The notes beneath the pieces were generated by a model that saw nothing but the letters and a program-made list of their open reading frames with translations, did no database searches and was not told the DNA's origin. This document shows, in pieces, positions 8,318 to 16,931 of a stretch of DNA of 64,000 nucleotides. The stretch lies in assembly GCF_014193675.1 (NCBI RefSeq), contig NZ_BLXZ01000002.1, positions 186,001 through 250,000 on the forward strand, written 5' to 3'. Made by a program: the position numbers and the translations under genes. Position 1 is the first letter of the stretch. The number at the start of each line of letters is the position of its first letter. This DNA comes from Geomonas limicola (GTDB lineage: Bacteria > Desulfobacterota > Desulfuromonadia > Geobacterales > Geobacteraceae).

Positions 8318-8348
8318 GGGCCGCCCATCAGCCTAAGATGGGCGGCCC
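8318..8348 (-). terminator. Intrinsic terminator after the FMN reductase gene
   Basis: Arms 8318-8329 and 8337-8348 form a 12-bp perfect stem with a 7-base loop. Read on the minus strand it ends CCCTTTGTGTT, closing the reductase gene ahead of the TfoX-like gene. Confidence 0.75.
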
Positions 8349-8375
8349 GGGAAGGTCTGCTGCGTCTGGCGGGGC

Positions 8376-8930
8376 TCACCCCGCGATCTTCTTGACCCAG
8401 GCCGTATAACGGTCCATCCAGTCCTGGAGGAACTTCCGGGTCCCGTCGCTGGCGATGTTGCCCGAGGCGTCAAAGAACCCTTCTTTCACGAACAGGTACA
8501 CCTCGGGCTGCCCCAGGGTCGGGACGTCGAGGTAGGCAAGGATGCTGCGCAGGTGCGTCTGGGCGACCGCGGTACCGATGGTGCCGATGGAGGCGCCGAC
8601 GATGCCGGCGGGCTTGCCAGCCCAGGCGTTTTGTCCGTAGGGGCGCGAGGCGTTGTCCAGGGCGTTCTTCAGTACCCCCGGGATCGAGCGGTTGTACTCC
8701 GGGGTCGCGAAGAGCAGGGACTGCGCGGCCGCGAGCTCCGCCTTGAACCTCGTTACCTGCTCCGGCGGGTTGGGGTCGTTGTCCTGGTTGTAGAGGGGAA
8801 GATCACCGATCTCCAGGTACCTGAAGGTGAACTCCTTGGGGGCGAGTTGCTCGAGAGCACGGGCCAGCTTGCGGTTGATCGAGTCCTGGCGCAAGCTCCC
8901 CACTACTACGGCGACGGTATATTGAGTCAT
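8376..8930 (-). CDS. NADPH-dependent FMN reductase (ChrR/YieF type)
   Basis: A 184-residue flavodoxin-fold protein. The N-terminal GSLRQDSINRKLA loop binds the FMN phosphate, and TPEYNRSIPGVLKNALD is the signature helix of the NADPH-dependent FMN reductase family. These enzymes reduce flavins, quinones, chromate or azo dyes by two-electron transfer and act in the cytosol. AAAGGA lies seven bases before the ATG. It is monocistronic with its own terminator. The physiological substrate is unknown, with quinone detoxification the usual proposal. Confidence 0.9.
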   Translation of the reverse strand: MTQYTVAVVVGSLRQDSINRKLARALEQLAPKEFTFRYLEIGDLPLYNQDNDPNPPEQVTRFKAELAAAQSLLFATPEYNRSIPGVLKNALDNASRPYGQNAWAGKPAGIVGASIGTIGTAVAQTHLRSILAYLDVPTLGQPEVYLFVKEGFFDASGNIASDGTRKFLQDWMDRYTAWVKKIAG

Positions 8931-9063
8931 GGCAGATTCCTTTCTGGAAGTAATGGCTTAAATGATCTTTAAGCTGTACAACTTTACCCCCCCGGTCAAG
9001 TCCGGTCAAATGTCATAAGGGAAGTTTTTCCACCAGAAGAGGACTGCGCTCTACAAGTCGAGA

Positions 9064-9933
9064 TCACTTTCTCAGTGCGGTGCGCCAGTGGTACAGTTTG
9101 CCTCGCAGCTCAGCCGCCAGATCCACCCAATGGCACGGTAACAGCTCGGTCAGGTGCTTGTGCATCCTCAGGCGCACGGCAAGTTTCCCCTTCAGATTCA
9201 AGGGGACGTAGTAGCGCGGCAGGGTCACCGGGACGAAGGCGTGGTTTCTCTTGAATTCGCCCAGTCCCCGGCGCCCCCAGGTACTGTAGGTCAGGTAGGG
9301 GACCTGTCGCTCCGAGCAGAGCTCCACCACCTTGGCGAGGAGCGCGTTGGAGGGGGCCTTATCCTTGTGACCCAGCCGGGCGATCAGCTTGACGATGTGG
9401 GACACCCCCTGGTCGTGCACCACCTTGGCAAAGCCGATCAGCTCCTCGCGGTGGAAGGCGCCGATAAAGTCGCTACGTTCCAGGAACCGGGCATGCTCCT
9501 GCCAGAGCGTATCCAGGCTCTGCCCGTGGTAGCTGAGCGGCTGCCCCTGGCGCAGGGGGTGCTCGTCGTAGAGCTCCTTGATCTGCCCCATGAGCGTACG
9601 GTCGAAGGGAACCAGGCGGAGTTCGACCTCGCACTTTTGGGCCTTGCGGATCCGGTTGCGCTCCTGGGTCTTGATCCGGTTCTCCCACCAGTCCCGGTAG
9701 CTGGTGAGCTGCAAAAGCGCCAGGGCCTCAGGCTCGTAGGGAAAGTCGAACCTGGGGGCGGTGTCGGTCACCCCCTTCTGGAGAAAACTGAAGAGATCCG
9801 CCACGATCCCCTGCAGCCTGAACTCCTCGAGAACCGGGTAGGGGTCTTCCACCCATTCGGGAAATTCCAGCCGGGCGATCCGGGGGAAGTGTCCGGTCAC
9901 CCAAAGATGCCAATCGCTCAGGTGTGCGGTCAT
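9064..9933 (-). CDS. GNAT/FemAB-like acyltransferase family protein
   Basis: A 289-residue soluble protein starting at MTAHLSDW (9933) after AGAGGAG. The longer frame to 10374 is only read-through antisense to the neighbouring gene. The middle part (FIGAFHREELIGFAKVVHD, then a long helix and a PYLTYSTWGRRGLGEFKR block) has the strand-helix pattern of GNAT N-acetyltransferases or of one FemAB half. No acceptor can be named. It lies 92 bases downstream of the glutaredoxin-like lipoprotein gene on the same strand. Confidence 0.65.
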   Translation of the reverse strand: MTAHLSDWHLWVTGHFPRIARLEFPEWVEDPYPVLEEFRLQGIVADLFSFLQKGVTDTAPRFDFPYEPEALALLQLTSYRDWWENRIKTQERNRIRKAQKCEVELRLVPFDRTLMGQIKELYDEHPLRQGQPLSYHGQSLDTLWQEHARFLERSDFIGAFHREELIGFAKVVHDQGVSHIVKLIARLGHKDKAPSNALLAKVVELCSERQVPYLTYSTWGRRGLGEFKRNHAFVPVTLPRYYVPLNLKGKLAVRLRMHKHLTELLPCHWVDLAAELRGKLYHWRTALRK

Positions 9934-10025
9934 CGCGACTCCTCTTTCCGCGCTTACCGGGAGTGCCAGGCTCTTCCGGGAAACCATCCCGCCGGGGGCG
10001 GCGCCGGTCTCCCTCCCGGCCGGGG

Positions 10026-10397
10026 TCACTTGACGCGGAAGCCCTGCTCCTTCAGCAAGACAGCCAGGCGGTTCTCGTCGTAGCCGTCCATCCGCTTGTC
10101 GCCGACGATGAAGATCGGCACCCCTACCCCCTTGAGCGTCTGGAAATCCCGTTTCCCCTTCTCCGTCTTGAAGATGTCGTACTCCACGAAGGGTACCTGG
10201 TGCGCGGTCAGGTACTTTCTGGCCTGCGCACAGTAAGGACAGCCGGTCCTGGTATAGACCACGACCCTGCCGGGGCCCTCGTCTCGCTTGACCTGCGCCC
10301 CTCCCGAACAGCCATAGATGAAAAGTGCCGTCACCAGGATCAAGAACAGCCTGACATAGCCACGGCCATACCATCTTGCAGGGTTGCGATCTGCCAT
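10026..10397 (-). CDS. Glutaredoxin-like lipoprotein
   Basis: A 123-residue protein. ATG 10397 follows GGGAGGG. Residues ~17-35 form a hydrophobic signal ending IYGCSGG, a near-standard lipobox, so it is probably a membrane-anchored lipoprotein. The rest is a glutaredoxin fold: VVVYTRTGCPYC with the CPYC redox pair, a cis-Pro segment GVPIFIV, and a C-terminal helix. It matches the DUF4124/glutaredoxin-like exported group. It may reduce disulfides or mixed thiols in the periplasm, which is inferred from location and active site only. Confidence 0.8.
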   Translation of the reverse strand: MADRNPARWYGRGYVRLFLILVTALFIYGCSGGAQVKRDEGPGRVVVYTRTGCPYCAQARKYLTAHQVPFVEYDIFKTEKGKRDFQTLKGVGVPIFIVGDKRMDGYDENRLAVLLKEQGFRVK

Positions 10398-10884
10398 GAG
10401 TTCCCTCCCGTTACTGCTGTCCACGCTGCCCCAGTAGTGCCGCTCCTCCAACCACTGCCTGTCGCCGGCGCCCGGCTGAGCAAAGCCCCCCCATTTATGA
10501 GCCAGGCATAATGTTGCCACAGCAATCGAAGATGGCAAATGGCTCTATTCTCGGCGTGGCGAGGGGCTCCGGCAGGTGCTCGCCGGCAGGGGGCAACGAC
10601 CTCCCACCTTCTCGCTCGGGACAGCCAGTGTCCGGGTAGCCAAGGCCAATGGCACGGTACGGCTTCTTGCCGGAAACGATATCTACCCGTAGTTGTTACC
10701 TTTTGAGACGCAGTCGTTGTTTCACAAGGACACAGCACGGGACAAAATGACCCATTGCAGAACGGGTCGTTTCCGGGCGCCCCTTGAAACCATTGGAGAA
10801 AATGAGCGGGGGATCATTGGCACCGATTATGCTGCCACAGCTGCACCGGCAGGTATCGGCAATCGTACACAGGAGGTGACCGCG
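10398..10884. other. Intergenic region between divergent genes, 487 bases
   Basis: No supportable gene, terminator or promoter. Short frames here lack ribosome sites. The right end provides the leader and AGGAGGTG ribosome site of the small gene at 10885. Confidence 0.55.
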
Positions 10885-11061
10885 ATGATCAATTGTCAGG
10901 TGTTTCATCCCGAAACGGCACGTGGCGAAGAGCAGGTTTCCCTTAACTTCTGGGGCAACAAGCCCGCGGTACCACCGCTTACTACCGAAGCGGTAGTGTC
11001 GGTGGTCTACCTGGTGGACGACGAGGCGGTCTACCTGGGCGGCGCGAAGCTACCCAATTAA
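10885..11061 (+). CDS. Small hypothetical protein, 58 residues
   Basis: An AGGAGGTG ribosome site at 10872-10879 sets the ATG at 10885; a longer frame from 10693 has none. The product is a soluble acidic small protein (TTEAVVSVVYLVDDEAVYLG region), probably beta-rich. A clear terminator follows 25 bases after the stop, supporting a real transcription unit. I recognise no family. Confidence 0.6.
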   Translation: MINCQVFHPETARGEEQVSLNFWGNKPAVPPLTTEAVVSVVYLVDDEAVYLGGAKLPN

Positions 11062-11085
11062 CCGACTCCTCTCTCTGCTTGCTCG

Positions 11086-11127
11086 AGGCCAGCCCTGACG
11101 TCCGCAACGTCTTGGCTGGCCTTTTTT
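11086..11127 (+). terminator. Intrinsic terminator
   Basis: Nine-base arms AGGCCAGCC (11086-11094) and GGCTGGCCT (11114-11122), 19-base loop, followed by a T run. Confidence 0.75.
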
Positions 11128-11278
11128 CGTCCTCAAGGTGGCAAAGTTGTCAAGCTGGCAATTGCGGCAAAGCTGACCCTATAATAAAGAAGCGCAAGCA
11201 CGCTAACGGGAATCGGCGGGAGGGCTGAGCCGTCCGCCCGGCGGTTGTTCGACGGCCGCCACCCGGGGGAGGCAGAGT

Positions 11279-11482
11279 ATGGCAAGAGAAGTCCTGAAAA
11301 ACAAAGAGTTCGACCTGGTCAGCGTGATCTACAACGCATCGCAGGCCGTAGAAACCTGCAGCCAATACCTGCAGGACACCGAGGGCGACCAGGAGCTGGA
11401 ACGCTTCTTCAACCAGGTCATCAACATCAACTCGGAACTGGTGCAGCAGGGCAGGCAACTTTTGAAAAAATGCATCGAGTGA
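11279..11482 (+). CDS. Small helical hypothetical protein, 67 residues
   Basis: GGGGGAGG lies before the ATG at 11279. The 67-residue product is charged and predicted to be two or three helices (QAVETCSQYLQD, then ELERFFNQVININSELVQQG). It has no signal peptide or membrane segment. The family is unrecognised. A terminator-like hairpin follows 40 bases downstream. Confidence 0.65.
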   Translation: MAREVLKNKEFDLVSVIYNASQAVETCSQYLQDTEGDQELERFFNQVININSELVQQGRQLLKKCIE

Positions 11483-11521
11483 CCGAGCGGTCGCCGTGAG
11501 GACAACCTGAGACTGGCCATG

Positions 11522-11562
11522 AAAGGGCAGGCTGCTAACCCGGAAAGCAGACTGCCTTTTTT
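11522..11562 (+). terminator. Intrinsic terminator
   Basis: Fifteen-base arms (11522-11536 and 11546-11560) with one mismatch and a 9-base loop, then TTTTTT. Confidence 0.75.
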
Positions 11563-11736
11563 GCGTCCCGGGCGACGCGGTTGCCGCAGGGACCCGGCGG
11601 AAAAACCCGCGTCACTTTGAGATTTTTCTATCAAGAGGTGCCCGAGCTGCCGATAAGAGGACAAGGGAACCCGGTTCCCTGCGGCGTTCATCCCGTCCGG
11701 TGCGCCGCCACGACCTCATCAACCAGGAGAACATCC

Positions 11737-12684
11737 TTGGAAACGACGCAAACCTATTCAGTGCTGGTGGCCGACGACAACGTCCTCATCCGCAACATCG
11801 TCACCGACATGCTGCGCGGCATGGGGTTCGAGGTGCACGAGGCCGAAGACGGCCAGCAGGCCTTCGATCTCTACCGCTGCAACCACTTCCACATCGTGGT
11901 CACCGACTGGGTGATGCCCAACATGACCGGCCTGGAGCTGTGCAAGGCGATCCGCGGTGACAGCAGCAGCCGCGCCCACGCAGGCTATACCTATATCCTC
12001 ATGCTCACCTCGCAGGACAGCAAGAACGACACCATCGCCGCCCTCGATGCGGGTGCCGACGAGTACCTGATCAAACCGGTGCACAAGCCGGAACTGCAGG
12101 CGCGCATCCGCACCGCCATGCGCATCATCCAGCTGGAGGCGATCCGGCAGTCCCACTTCGAGCAGGTCCAGAAGGCCTCGCTGGTGGACGTCTTGACCGG
12201 CGTGCACAACCGCAAATTCATGGAGGAGCGCCTCCCCCTCGAGGTCAAGCGGACCAACCGCTACCAGCGTCCCCTCTCCATCATGCTGATCGCCTTCAGG
12301 GACATCGACCGCTTCAGGAAGGAGAGCGGGATCTTCGTTACCGAGAAGATGCTGCAGGCGGTGGCGGCCATGCTGAGGGAATCGATCCGCGAGGAGGTCG
12401 ACTGGGTGGCGCGTTGGAACGAGTACCAGTTCCTGGTGCTTTTGCCGGAGACCGACGTGAACAGCGCCGCCACCGTCGCCAAGCGGCTCAAGATCCGGAT
12501 GAACCAGCTCACCGTTGAGGTCAACGAGGCGAGCTACAAGACGACCGCACTCTACGGGATCGTCGGTTTCACCGGCGACCAGGGGAAAAAGGAGCTCACC
12601 GTCGACCGGCTCATCGAGTTCGCCCAGCAGGCCCTCGAGAAGGCCGACCCGGAGACCCTGATCGGCGGGCTCAAGCTCGGCTGA
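11737..12684 (+). CDS. Response regulator with degenerate GGDEF domain
   Basis: A 315-residue protein with a TTG start at 11737, chosen because AGGAG sits 8-12 bases upstream and the receiver begins six residues in. Residues ~8-125 are a full receiver (ADDN acidic pair, VVTDWVMPN with the phospho-Asp, LTS, and YLIKPV lysine). A short linker leads to a GGDEF-like domain that keeps DVLTGVHNR. Its signature loop reads RWNEYQF (residues 226-232) where active cyclases have RxGGDEF. The catalytic and metal residues are therefore gone and c-di-GMP synthesis is not expected. It may bind GTP or act as an output scaffold. No kinase is adjacent on its 5' side; a histidine kinase follows 140 bases later. 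Confidence 0.88.
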   Translation: METTQTYSVLVADDNVLIRNIVTDMLRGMGFEVHEAEDGQQAFDLYRCNHFHIVVTDWVMPNMTGLELCKAIRGDSSSRAHAGYTYILMLTSQDSKNDTIAALDAGADEYLIKPVHKPELQARIRTAMRIIQLEAIRQSHFEQVQKASLVDVLTGVHNRKFMEERLPLEVKRTNRYQRPLSIMLIAFRDIDRFRKESGIFVTEKMLQAVAAMLRESIREEVDWVARWNEYQFLVLLPETDVNSAATVAKRLKIRMNQLTVEVNEASYKTTALYGIVGFTGDQGKKELTVDRLIEFAQQALEKADPETLIGGLKLG

Positions 12685-12824
12685 CCCCGCATCCACTCGA
12701 AATTCATAACTTTCCTGACGTTTACCCCTGTCGGTACGCTGCCCTATCGCGCTATAATAGATGCTGGCAGCAGGCTTGAGCCCTGCCAGCGTCACGGCTG
12801 CTCCGATCCAGGCACGAAAGACCG

Positions 12825-13904
12825 ATGGAACGTAATCGCCCCACCTTAAAGACACTGCTCCTGTTTCTCGTTACCGGCTCCATCTGCGGTATTGCCTACC
12901 TCGACTACACCCTCGGCTTCGGCTTCAACCTGTTCCCGCTCTACCTGGTGCCCCTGGCGCTCATCGCCTGGTACCGGGGCCTGACCACGACACTCGTCAC
13001 GGCAGCCTTGGCGGGATCGTTCATCATCTTCAAGTTCTTCTTCACCAAGGAACTCTACGCCCACCGTTTCTTCTGGTTCTGGGACGCCCTGGTTAAGTTC
13101 TCCCTGCTGTTCCTCTTCAGCTACGGTTTGTGGCGCCTGCGGCAGCTACTTATCCTGCAGCGTGAACAAAACGCCCAGCAGGTCACAGAGCTGAACCGCT
13201 CGCTTCAGCACCAGGTCGAGCAACTCACCGCAGCGAACCGCGAACTTGCCGAGGTGAGCTACACCATATCCCACGACCTGCGGGCTCCGCTGCGCCACAT
13301 CGCCGGATTCGTCGAGCTGCTCAAGACGCACCACCCGGAGAACCTGGACCGGCAGGCGCAGCACTACCTGGAGGTGATCGGCGACGCCGCCCGGACCATG
13401 GGGAACCTGGTCGACGACCTCTTGGCCTTCACCCGCCTGGGAAGCAGCGAACTGGCCCGCAAAAACGTCGACCTGGCCCACCTGCTCCGCTCGGTGCTGC
13501 GCGAACTCGCGGAAACGACCCGGGAGCGGGAGATCGAATGGCAGATCGCTCACCTGCCGGTGGTGGTGGGGGATCCTGGGATGCTGCACCAGGTGCTCTA
13601 CAACCTGGTCCACAACGCCCTCAAGTTCACCAGGCCGCGCAGGCCGGCACGGATCGAGATAGGGTGCCAGGAGCTTCCGGGGGAAAAGGTGATCTTCGTG
13701 CGGGACAACGGGGTGGGGTTCGACATGAGGTACCGGAACAAGCTGTTCGGCAGGTTCCAGCGACTGCACCCGGGGAGCGCGTTCGAAGGGACCGGGATGG
13801 GGCTCGCCAACGTGCAGCGCATCGTCGCCCGCCACGGCGGGCGGGTCTGGGCGGAAGGGGAACCGGACCAGGGCGCCACCTTCTGGTTCACGCTCCCCGG
13901 GTGA
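12825..13904 (+). CDS. Membrane sensor histidine kinase
   Basis: A 359-residue kinase. Residues ~8-105 hold about four membrane helices with almost no periplasmic loops, then a coiled coil. The HisKA H-box is SYTISHDLRAPLRHIAGF. The ATPase domain shows the N-box (YNLVHNALKFT), G1 (VRDNGVGFDM), F-box (FGRFQRLH) and G2 (GTGMGLANV), all intact. The H-box style resembles the bacteriophytochrome and Cph1 kinase group, which often lack a fused regulator. The signal sensed within the membrane is unknown. The nearest candidate partner is the receiver protein encoded just upstream. Confidence 0.9.
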   Translation: MERNRPTLKTLLLFLVTGSICGIAYLDYTLGFGFNLFPLYLVPLALIAWYRGLTTTLVTAALAGSFIIFKFFFTKELYAHRFFWFWDALVKFSLLFLFSYGLWRLRQLLILQREQNAQQVTELNRSLQHQVEQLTAANRELAEVSYTISHDLRAPLRHIAGFVELLKTHHPENLDRQAQHYLEVIGDAARTMGNLVDDLLAFTRLGSSELARKNVDLAHLLRSVLRELAETTREREIEWQIAHLPVVVGDPGMLHQVLYNLVHNALKFTRPRRPARIEIGCQELPGEKVIFVRDNGVGFDMRYRNKLFGRFQRLHPGSAFEGTGMGLANVQRIVARHGGRVWAEGEPDQGATFWFTLPG

Positions 13905-13922
13905 CGGCGCCCGTTGGCTCCT

Positions 13923-16040
13923 TTAGGTGGGGGTCTGCTGCAGGCGGAAGGCGCCGGTTCCCTGCTGCAGGCGCTCCACCTGTTCGCTCAGCTCGTGGGC
14001 GCCGTTTTCCAGGAGGGTCGCGGCCTTCAGGCTGCGCTCGGCATCGCTGCTGATCTCGGCAACCGCCGCGGCGATGTAGCGGCTCCCCAGCGCCTGCTCC
14101 GCGCAGGCCCGCTCGATGCGCTGGGACATCGCGGTCACGTCGGTCATGGCCTGGGTGATGCAGTTTTCCACCTTGCTCTGCTCGCTGGTCGCCGACTGGA
14201 AGTGCGAGGCCAGGTCCTTCATGTCTTGGGCCGCCGCCATGATCGCCTCTTCGGCTGCCGCCTGCTCGCGAATGGATACCTCGATCCGCTCGGTCATCTC
14301 GGTGACCTGTTCCATGGCCTCCCTGATCTGCCCGGTCCCCTTGGCCTGTTCCTCGGTGGCGCTGGCGATCCCCCTCACGTGGCTGCGCGCGGTCACCACC
14401 CCCGCAACGATCTTCTCCAGCGCGGCGCTGGAACGCTGGGCCAAATCCTCCCCCGTCGCGATCTTGCCGTCAGCCTCCCGGATCGCCAGCACCGCACGCT
14501 CGGTCTCCTTCTGCACGTTCTTGATGAGCTCCGCGATCTCGTTGGTCGAGCTTGCCGTCTTGGCGGCCAGGGTCTTGATCTCTCCGGCAACCACCGCGAA
14601 GCCGCGACCGTGCACGCCGGCCTGCGAGGCTATGATGGCGGCGTTCAGGGCCAAGAGCGCGGTGCGCGAGGCGATGTCGTCGATGACCGAGGAGATCGCC
14701 CCGATCTCCCGGGTCCGGGCGGTGAGCGTCCCCACCACCTCGTTGGTGACCTGGGAGGACTCCTTGATCTCGTGCATCCCCTGGCGCATGGCGGACATCG
14801 CCTCGACCCCCTTCTGGGCGTCCTCCTCGACCTGGCCCGAGATCACCGCCGTCTGCAGTGCGTTCTCCTTCACGTTGCGGATGCTCGCCTCCATCTCCAT
14901 GACCGACGAGGCGGTCGACAGGGAGGTGGTCACCAGGGCGCGGGTGTGATCGCCGATCTCGCGTGCGGCGGACGCGGTCTGCATGATGGAAGCGGTCACC
15001 TCCCCGATGAGCCCGGTGAGCCGCTCCGCGTTGGCCGCGATCTCCTCGCTGCTCGCCGTCATCTCGAGGAGCGCGGAGGAAGACTCCGAGGCCGAACGGG
15101 CCAGGTTTTCCGTTTCCGAGCCGACCTCCTTCGCCTTGGCGGCGATCTGCTCCACGTACGCCGAGGTCTCCTCCACCTTCCCCTGCTGGTGCTTGGCCAC
15201 CGCCACCACGTGGACCGCTTCTTCGGACAGGCGCAGCGACATCCGCTGCAACTCCCCGGCGGTCCGGGTGACCCGGCTCACCATGCCGCACAGCCCGTCC
15301 ACCATGACCTGGAGTGAGTTGAGGAGTTTCCCCGCCTCGTTCGACGCCCCGCTGGGGATCGCGACGCTCAGGTCGCCGCGGGCCACCGCCTGTGTCACGG
15401 AGACCGCGCTGCCGATAGGGGCCAACAGGCGCCGGGTCACCAGCACGGCACAGGCACAGGCAACCAGGGTGAGGGCGATGGCCAGCCCGATCGCCACCAG
15501 GCGGGTCCGCTCGAAGGAGCGCAGGAACTCCTCGGTCTTCACCCCGACGTAGATCGCGCCGATCACCTTGCCGCTGGCATCGCGCAGCGGATCGTAGGCG
15601 GTGAAGTAGGGAACGTTGAGAATGGGGGCGATACCGCGGTAGGAAGTCCCCTTGCCGAACACGGCGTCGTAGGCCGGGCCCTGCAGCCTGGTCCCCAGCG
15701 CCCGGCTGCCGTCGGCCTTGACCACGTTGGTGGCGACGCGCACGTCGTGCAGGAAGATGGTGGCGGTGCCGCCGCAGAGCTCGGCGACCTTGTCGGGGAG
15801 CTCGTTGTTGTCGTTGAGCGGGTAGTTGCCGGCTATCAGCCGGTTATCCACGATCCTGAGCTCCCCCTTTTGCTGCAGCAGTTCCCGGAACATGTTGATC
15901 CGGCTCTCCTGGGAGAGGGTCGCCACCCGCACCATCTCCTGGCGCATCTTCGCCATGCAGATGTAGGTGGTGACCGAGACGGCCGCCACGACGACGCCCA
16001 CGGTAAGGAATGCTATTTTCTTGACGATGCTGGTTCCCAC
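13923..16040 (-). CDS. Chemoreceptor-like protein with divergent signalling tip
   Basis: A 705-residue methyl-accepting chemotaxis protein homologue. Membrane helices lie at ~8-28 and ~180-203. The periplasmic part between them has a single Cache-type sensor ([22 protein letters not shown], then [14 protein letters not shown]). HAMP follows, then a long coiled signalling domain. The hairpin tip reads [20 protein letters not shown], whereas every other receptor in this window has the standard [17 protein letters not shown]. The residues that in E. coli Tsr make trimer contacts (N376, E385, R388) are therefore changed to Ala, Ile and Gln. It ends without a CheR/CheB pentapeptide. It probably couples to a non-standard or separate array; this is inferred. 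Confidence 0.88.
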   Translation of the reverse strand: MGTSIVKKIAFLTVGVVVAAVSVTTYICMAKMRQEMVRVATLSQESRINMFRELLQQKGELRIVDNRLIAGNYPLNDNNELPDKVAELCGGTATIFLHDVRVATNVVKADGSRALGTRLQGPAYDAVFGKGTSYRGIAPILNVPYFTAYDPLRDASGKVIGAIYVGVKTEEFLRSFERTRLVAIGLAIALTLVACACAVLVTRRLLAPIGSAVSVTQAVARGDLSVAIPSGASNEAGKLLNSLQVMVDGLCGMVSRVTRTAGELQRMSLRLSEEAVHVVAVAKHQQGKVEETSAYVEQIAAKAKEVGSETENLARSASESSSALLEMTASSEEIAANAERLTGLIGEVTASIMQTASAAREIGDHTRALVTTSLSTASSVMEMEASIRNVKENALQTAVISGQVEEDAQKGVEAMSAMRQGMHEIKESSQVTNEVVGTLTARTREIGAISSVIDDIASRTALLALNAAIIASQAGVHGRGFAVVAGEIKTLAAKTASSTNEIAELIKNVQKETERAVLAIREADGKIATGEDLAQRSSAALEKIVAGVVTARSHVRGIASATEEQAKGTGQIREAMEQVTEMTERIEVSIREQAAAEEAIMAAAQDMKDLASHFQSATSEQSKVENCITQAMTDVTAMSQRIERACAEQALGSRYIAAAVAEISSDAERSLKAATLLENGAHELSEQVERLQQGTGAFRLQQTPT

Positions 16041-16541
16041 GGTTAATCCTCTTCTGAACTACGATAACTACCACATGGTGATCTTTAAGAAATCGTCGTG
16101 ACTTTACTGAATAACATTAGATATTCTTTTGCAGTAACCCGGAAAAAGGCGTAAACATACAGTATATCAGGCGGTTATTATCATAATGCTTCAGAAAGAA
16201 CAAGAAAAACATATATTGCGTATACGCAATAAAGAGAACCGGCAACCTGACGATACATGAAGAAACGCCAGACTCCCCCCGTTACCACGCTCGGCACGCT
16301 CGGCACGCGAGGAACAGCAGACCGGCCCCGCTGTTTTTCCCGGCGCTGCCGCCCCGAAGACCCGGCCGTACCGCACACCGCGAACCGGGCTTGCCGCCTC
16401 CTCCAAGGTGCTGATTGTTAATTAAAAACATGAAGCATAGAATCAATGGATACGGGGAGTTGGGGTGATCAAGCGGCAGTTCGGCCTCCCCTAACCCGCG
16501 CACCGGTACCGACCCAGGGCCGCTGCGGCAGGAGTGAACCG
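16041..16541. other. Divergent intergenic region with an 18-bp perfect palindrome
   Basis: No gene supported. It separates the divergent chemoreceptor (minus) and CheY-like (plus) genes and is locally AT-rich. The perfect palindrome at 16214-16231 is listed separately. Confidence 0.6.
16214..16231. promoter_or_regulatory. Perfect 18-bp palindrome, candidate operator
   Basis: TATTGCGTA/TACGCAATA is an exact two-fold symmetric sequence with no loop. Such sites are typical of dimeric transcription factor operators. It lies 174 bases upstream of the minus-strand receptor start and about 310 bases before the plus-strand regulator gene. Confidence 0.4.
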
Positions 16542-16904
16542 ATGAAAACGATCCTTGCGGTAGAAGATTCGGACCTGGTCCTCAAGATGCTTTCTTCGCT
16601 GTTGAAGGCCAAGGGGTTCCAGGTGATCGAGGCGCACAACGCCCTCGAGGCCCTGAAGTCGCTGGATACCGGGCCGGTCGACCTGGTGATCACCGACCTG
16701 ATCATGCCGGGGATGAGCGGCCTTGAGTTGACCAAGGAAATCAGGAAGCGCACGCCGCACGATATCCCGGTGCTGGTGCAGACGACGCTGTCCGACGCCA
16801 GGGTGAAACGGGCGGGACTCGAGGCGGGGGTTTCGGGGTGGATCCAGAAGCCGTTTCAGGCCGAGGAACTGGCGGCAGAGATCAGGCGCTTGATCGAGCC
16901 CTGA
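16542..16904 (+). CDS. CheY-like single-domain response regulator
   Basis: A 120-residue receiver with no output domain. GGAG upstream supports ATG 16542 over an earlier in-frame start. Key residues are present: VEDSD acidic pair, VITDLIMP phospho-Asp, QTT for the conserved Thr/Ser, and IQKPF lysine. It converges with the MASE3 histidine kinase gene 27 bases away, the most likely partner. Output must be by protein-protein interaction. Confidence 0.9.
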   Translation: MKTILAVEDSDLVLKMLSSLLKAKGFQVIEAHNALEALKSLDTGPVDLVITDLIMPGMSGLELTKEIRKRTPHDIPVLVQTTLSDARVKRAGLEAGVSGWIQKPFQAEELAAEIRRLIEP

Positions 16905-16931
16905 AGGGGGGCCGACCGGTGCGGCGTGTCG

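Noticed and set aside
11135..11190. Possible cyclic-dinucleotide riboswitch (GGCAAAG / GCAAAGC blocks)
   Set aside because: The GNRA hairpin and pairing needed for the GEMM fold are not visible; shared blocks are too short.
12753..12758. TATAAT upstream of the histidine kinase at 12825
   Set aside because: No acceptable -35 hexamer within 15-19 bases, so not listed as a promoter.
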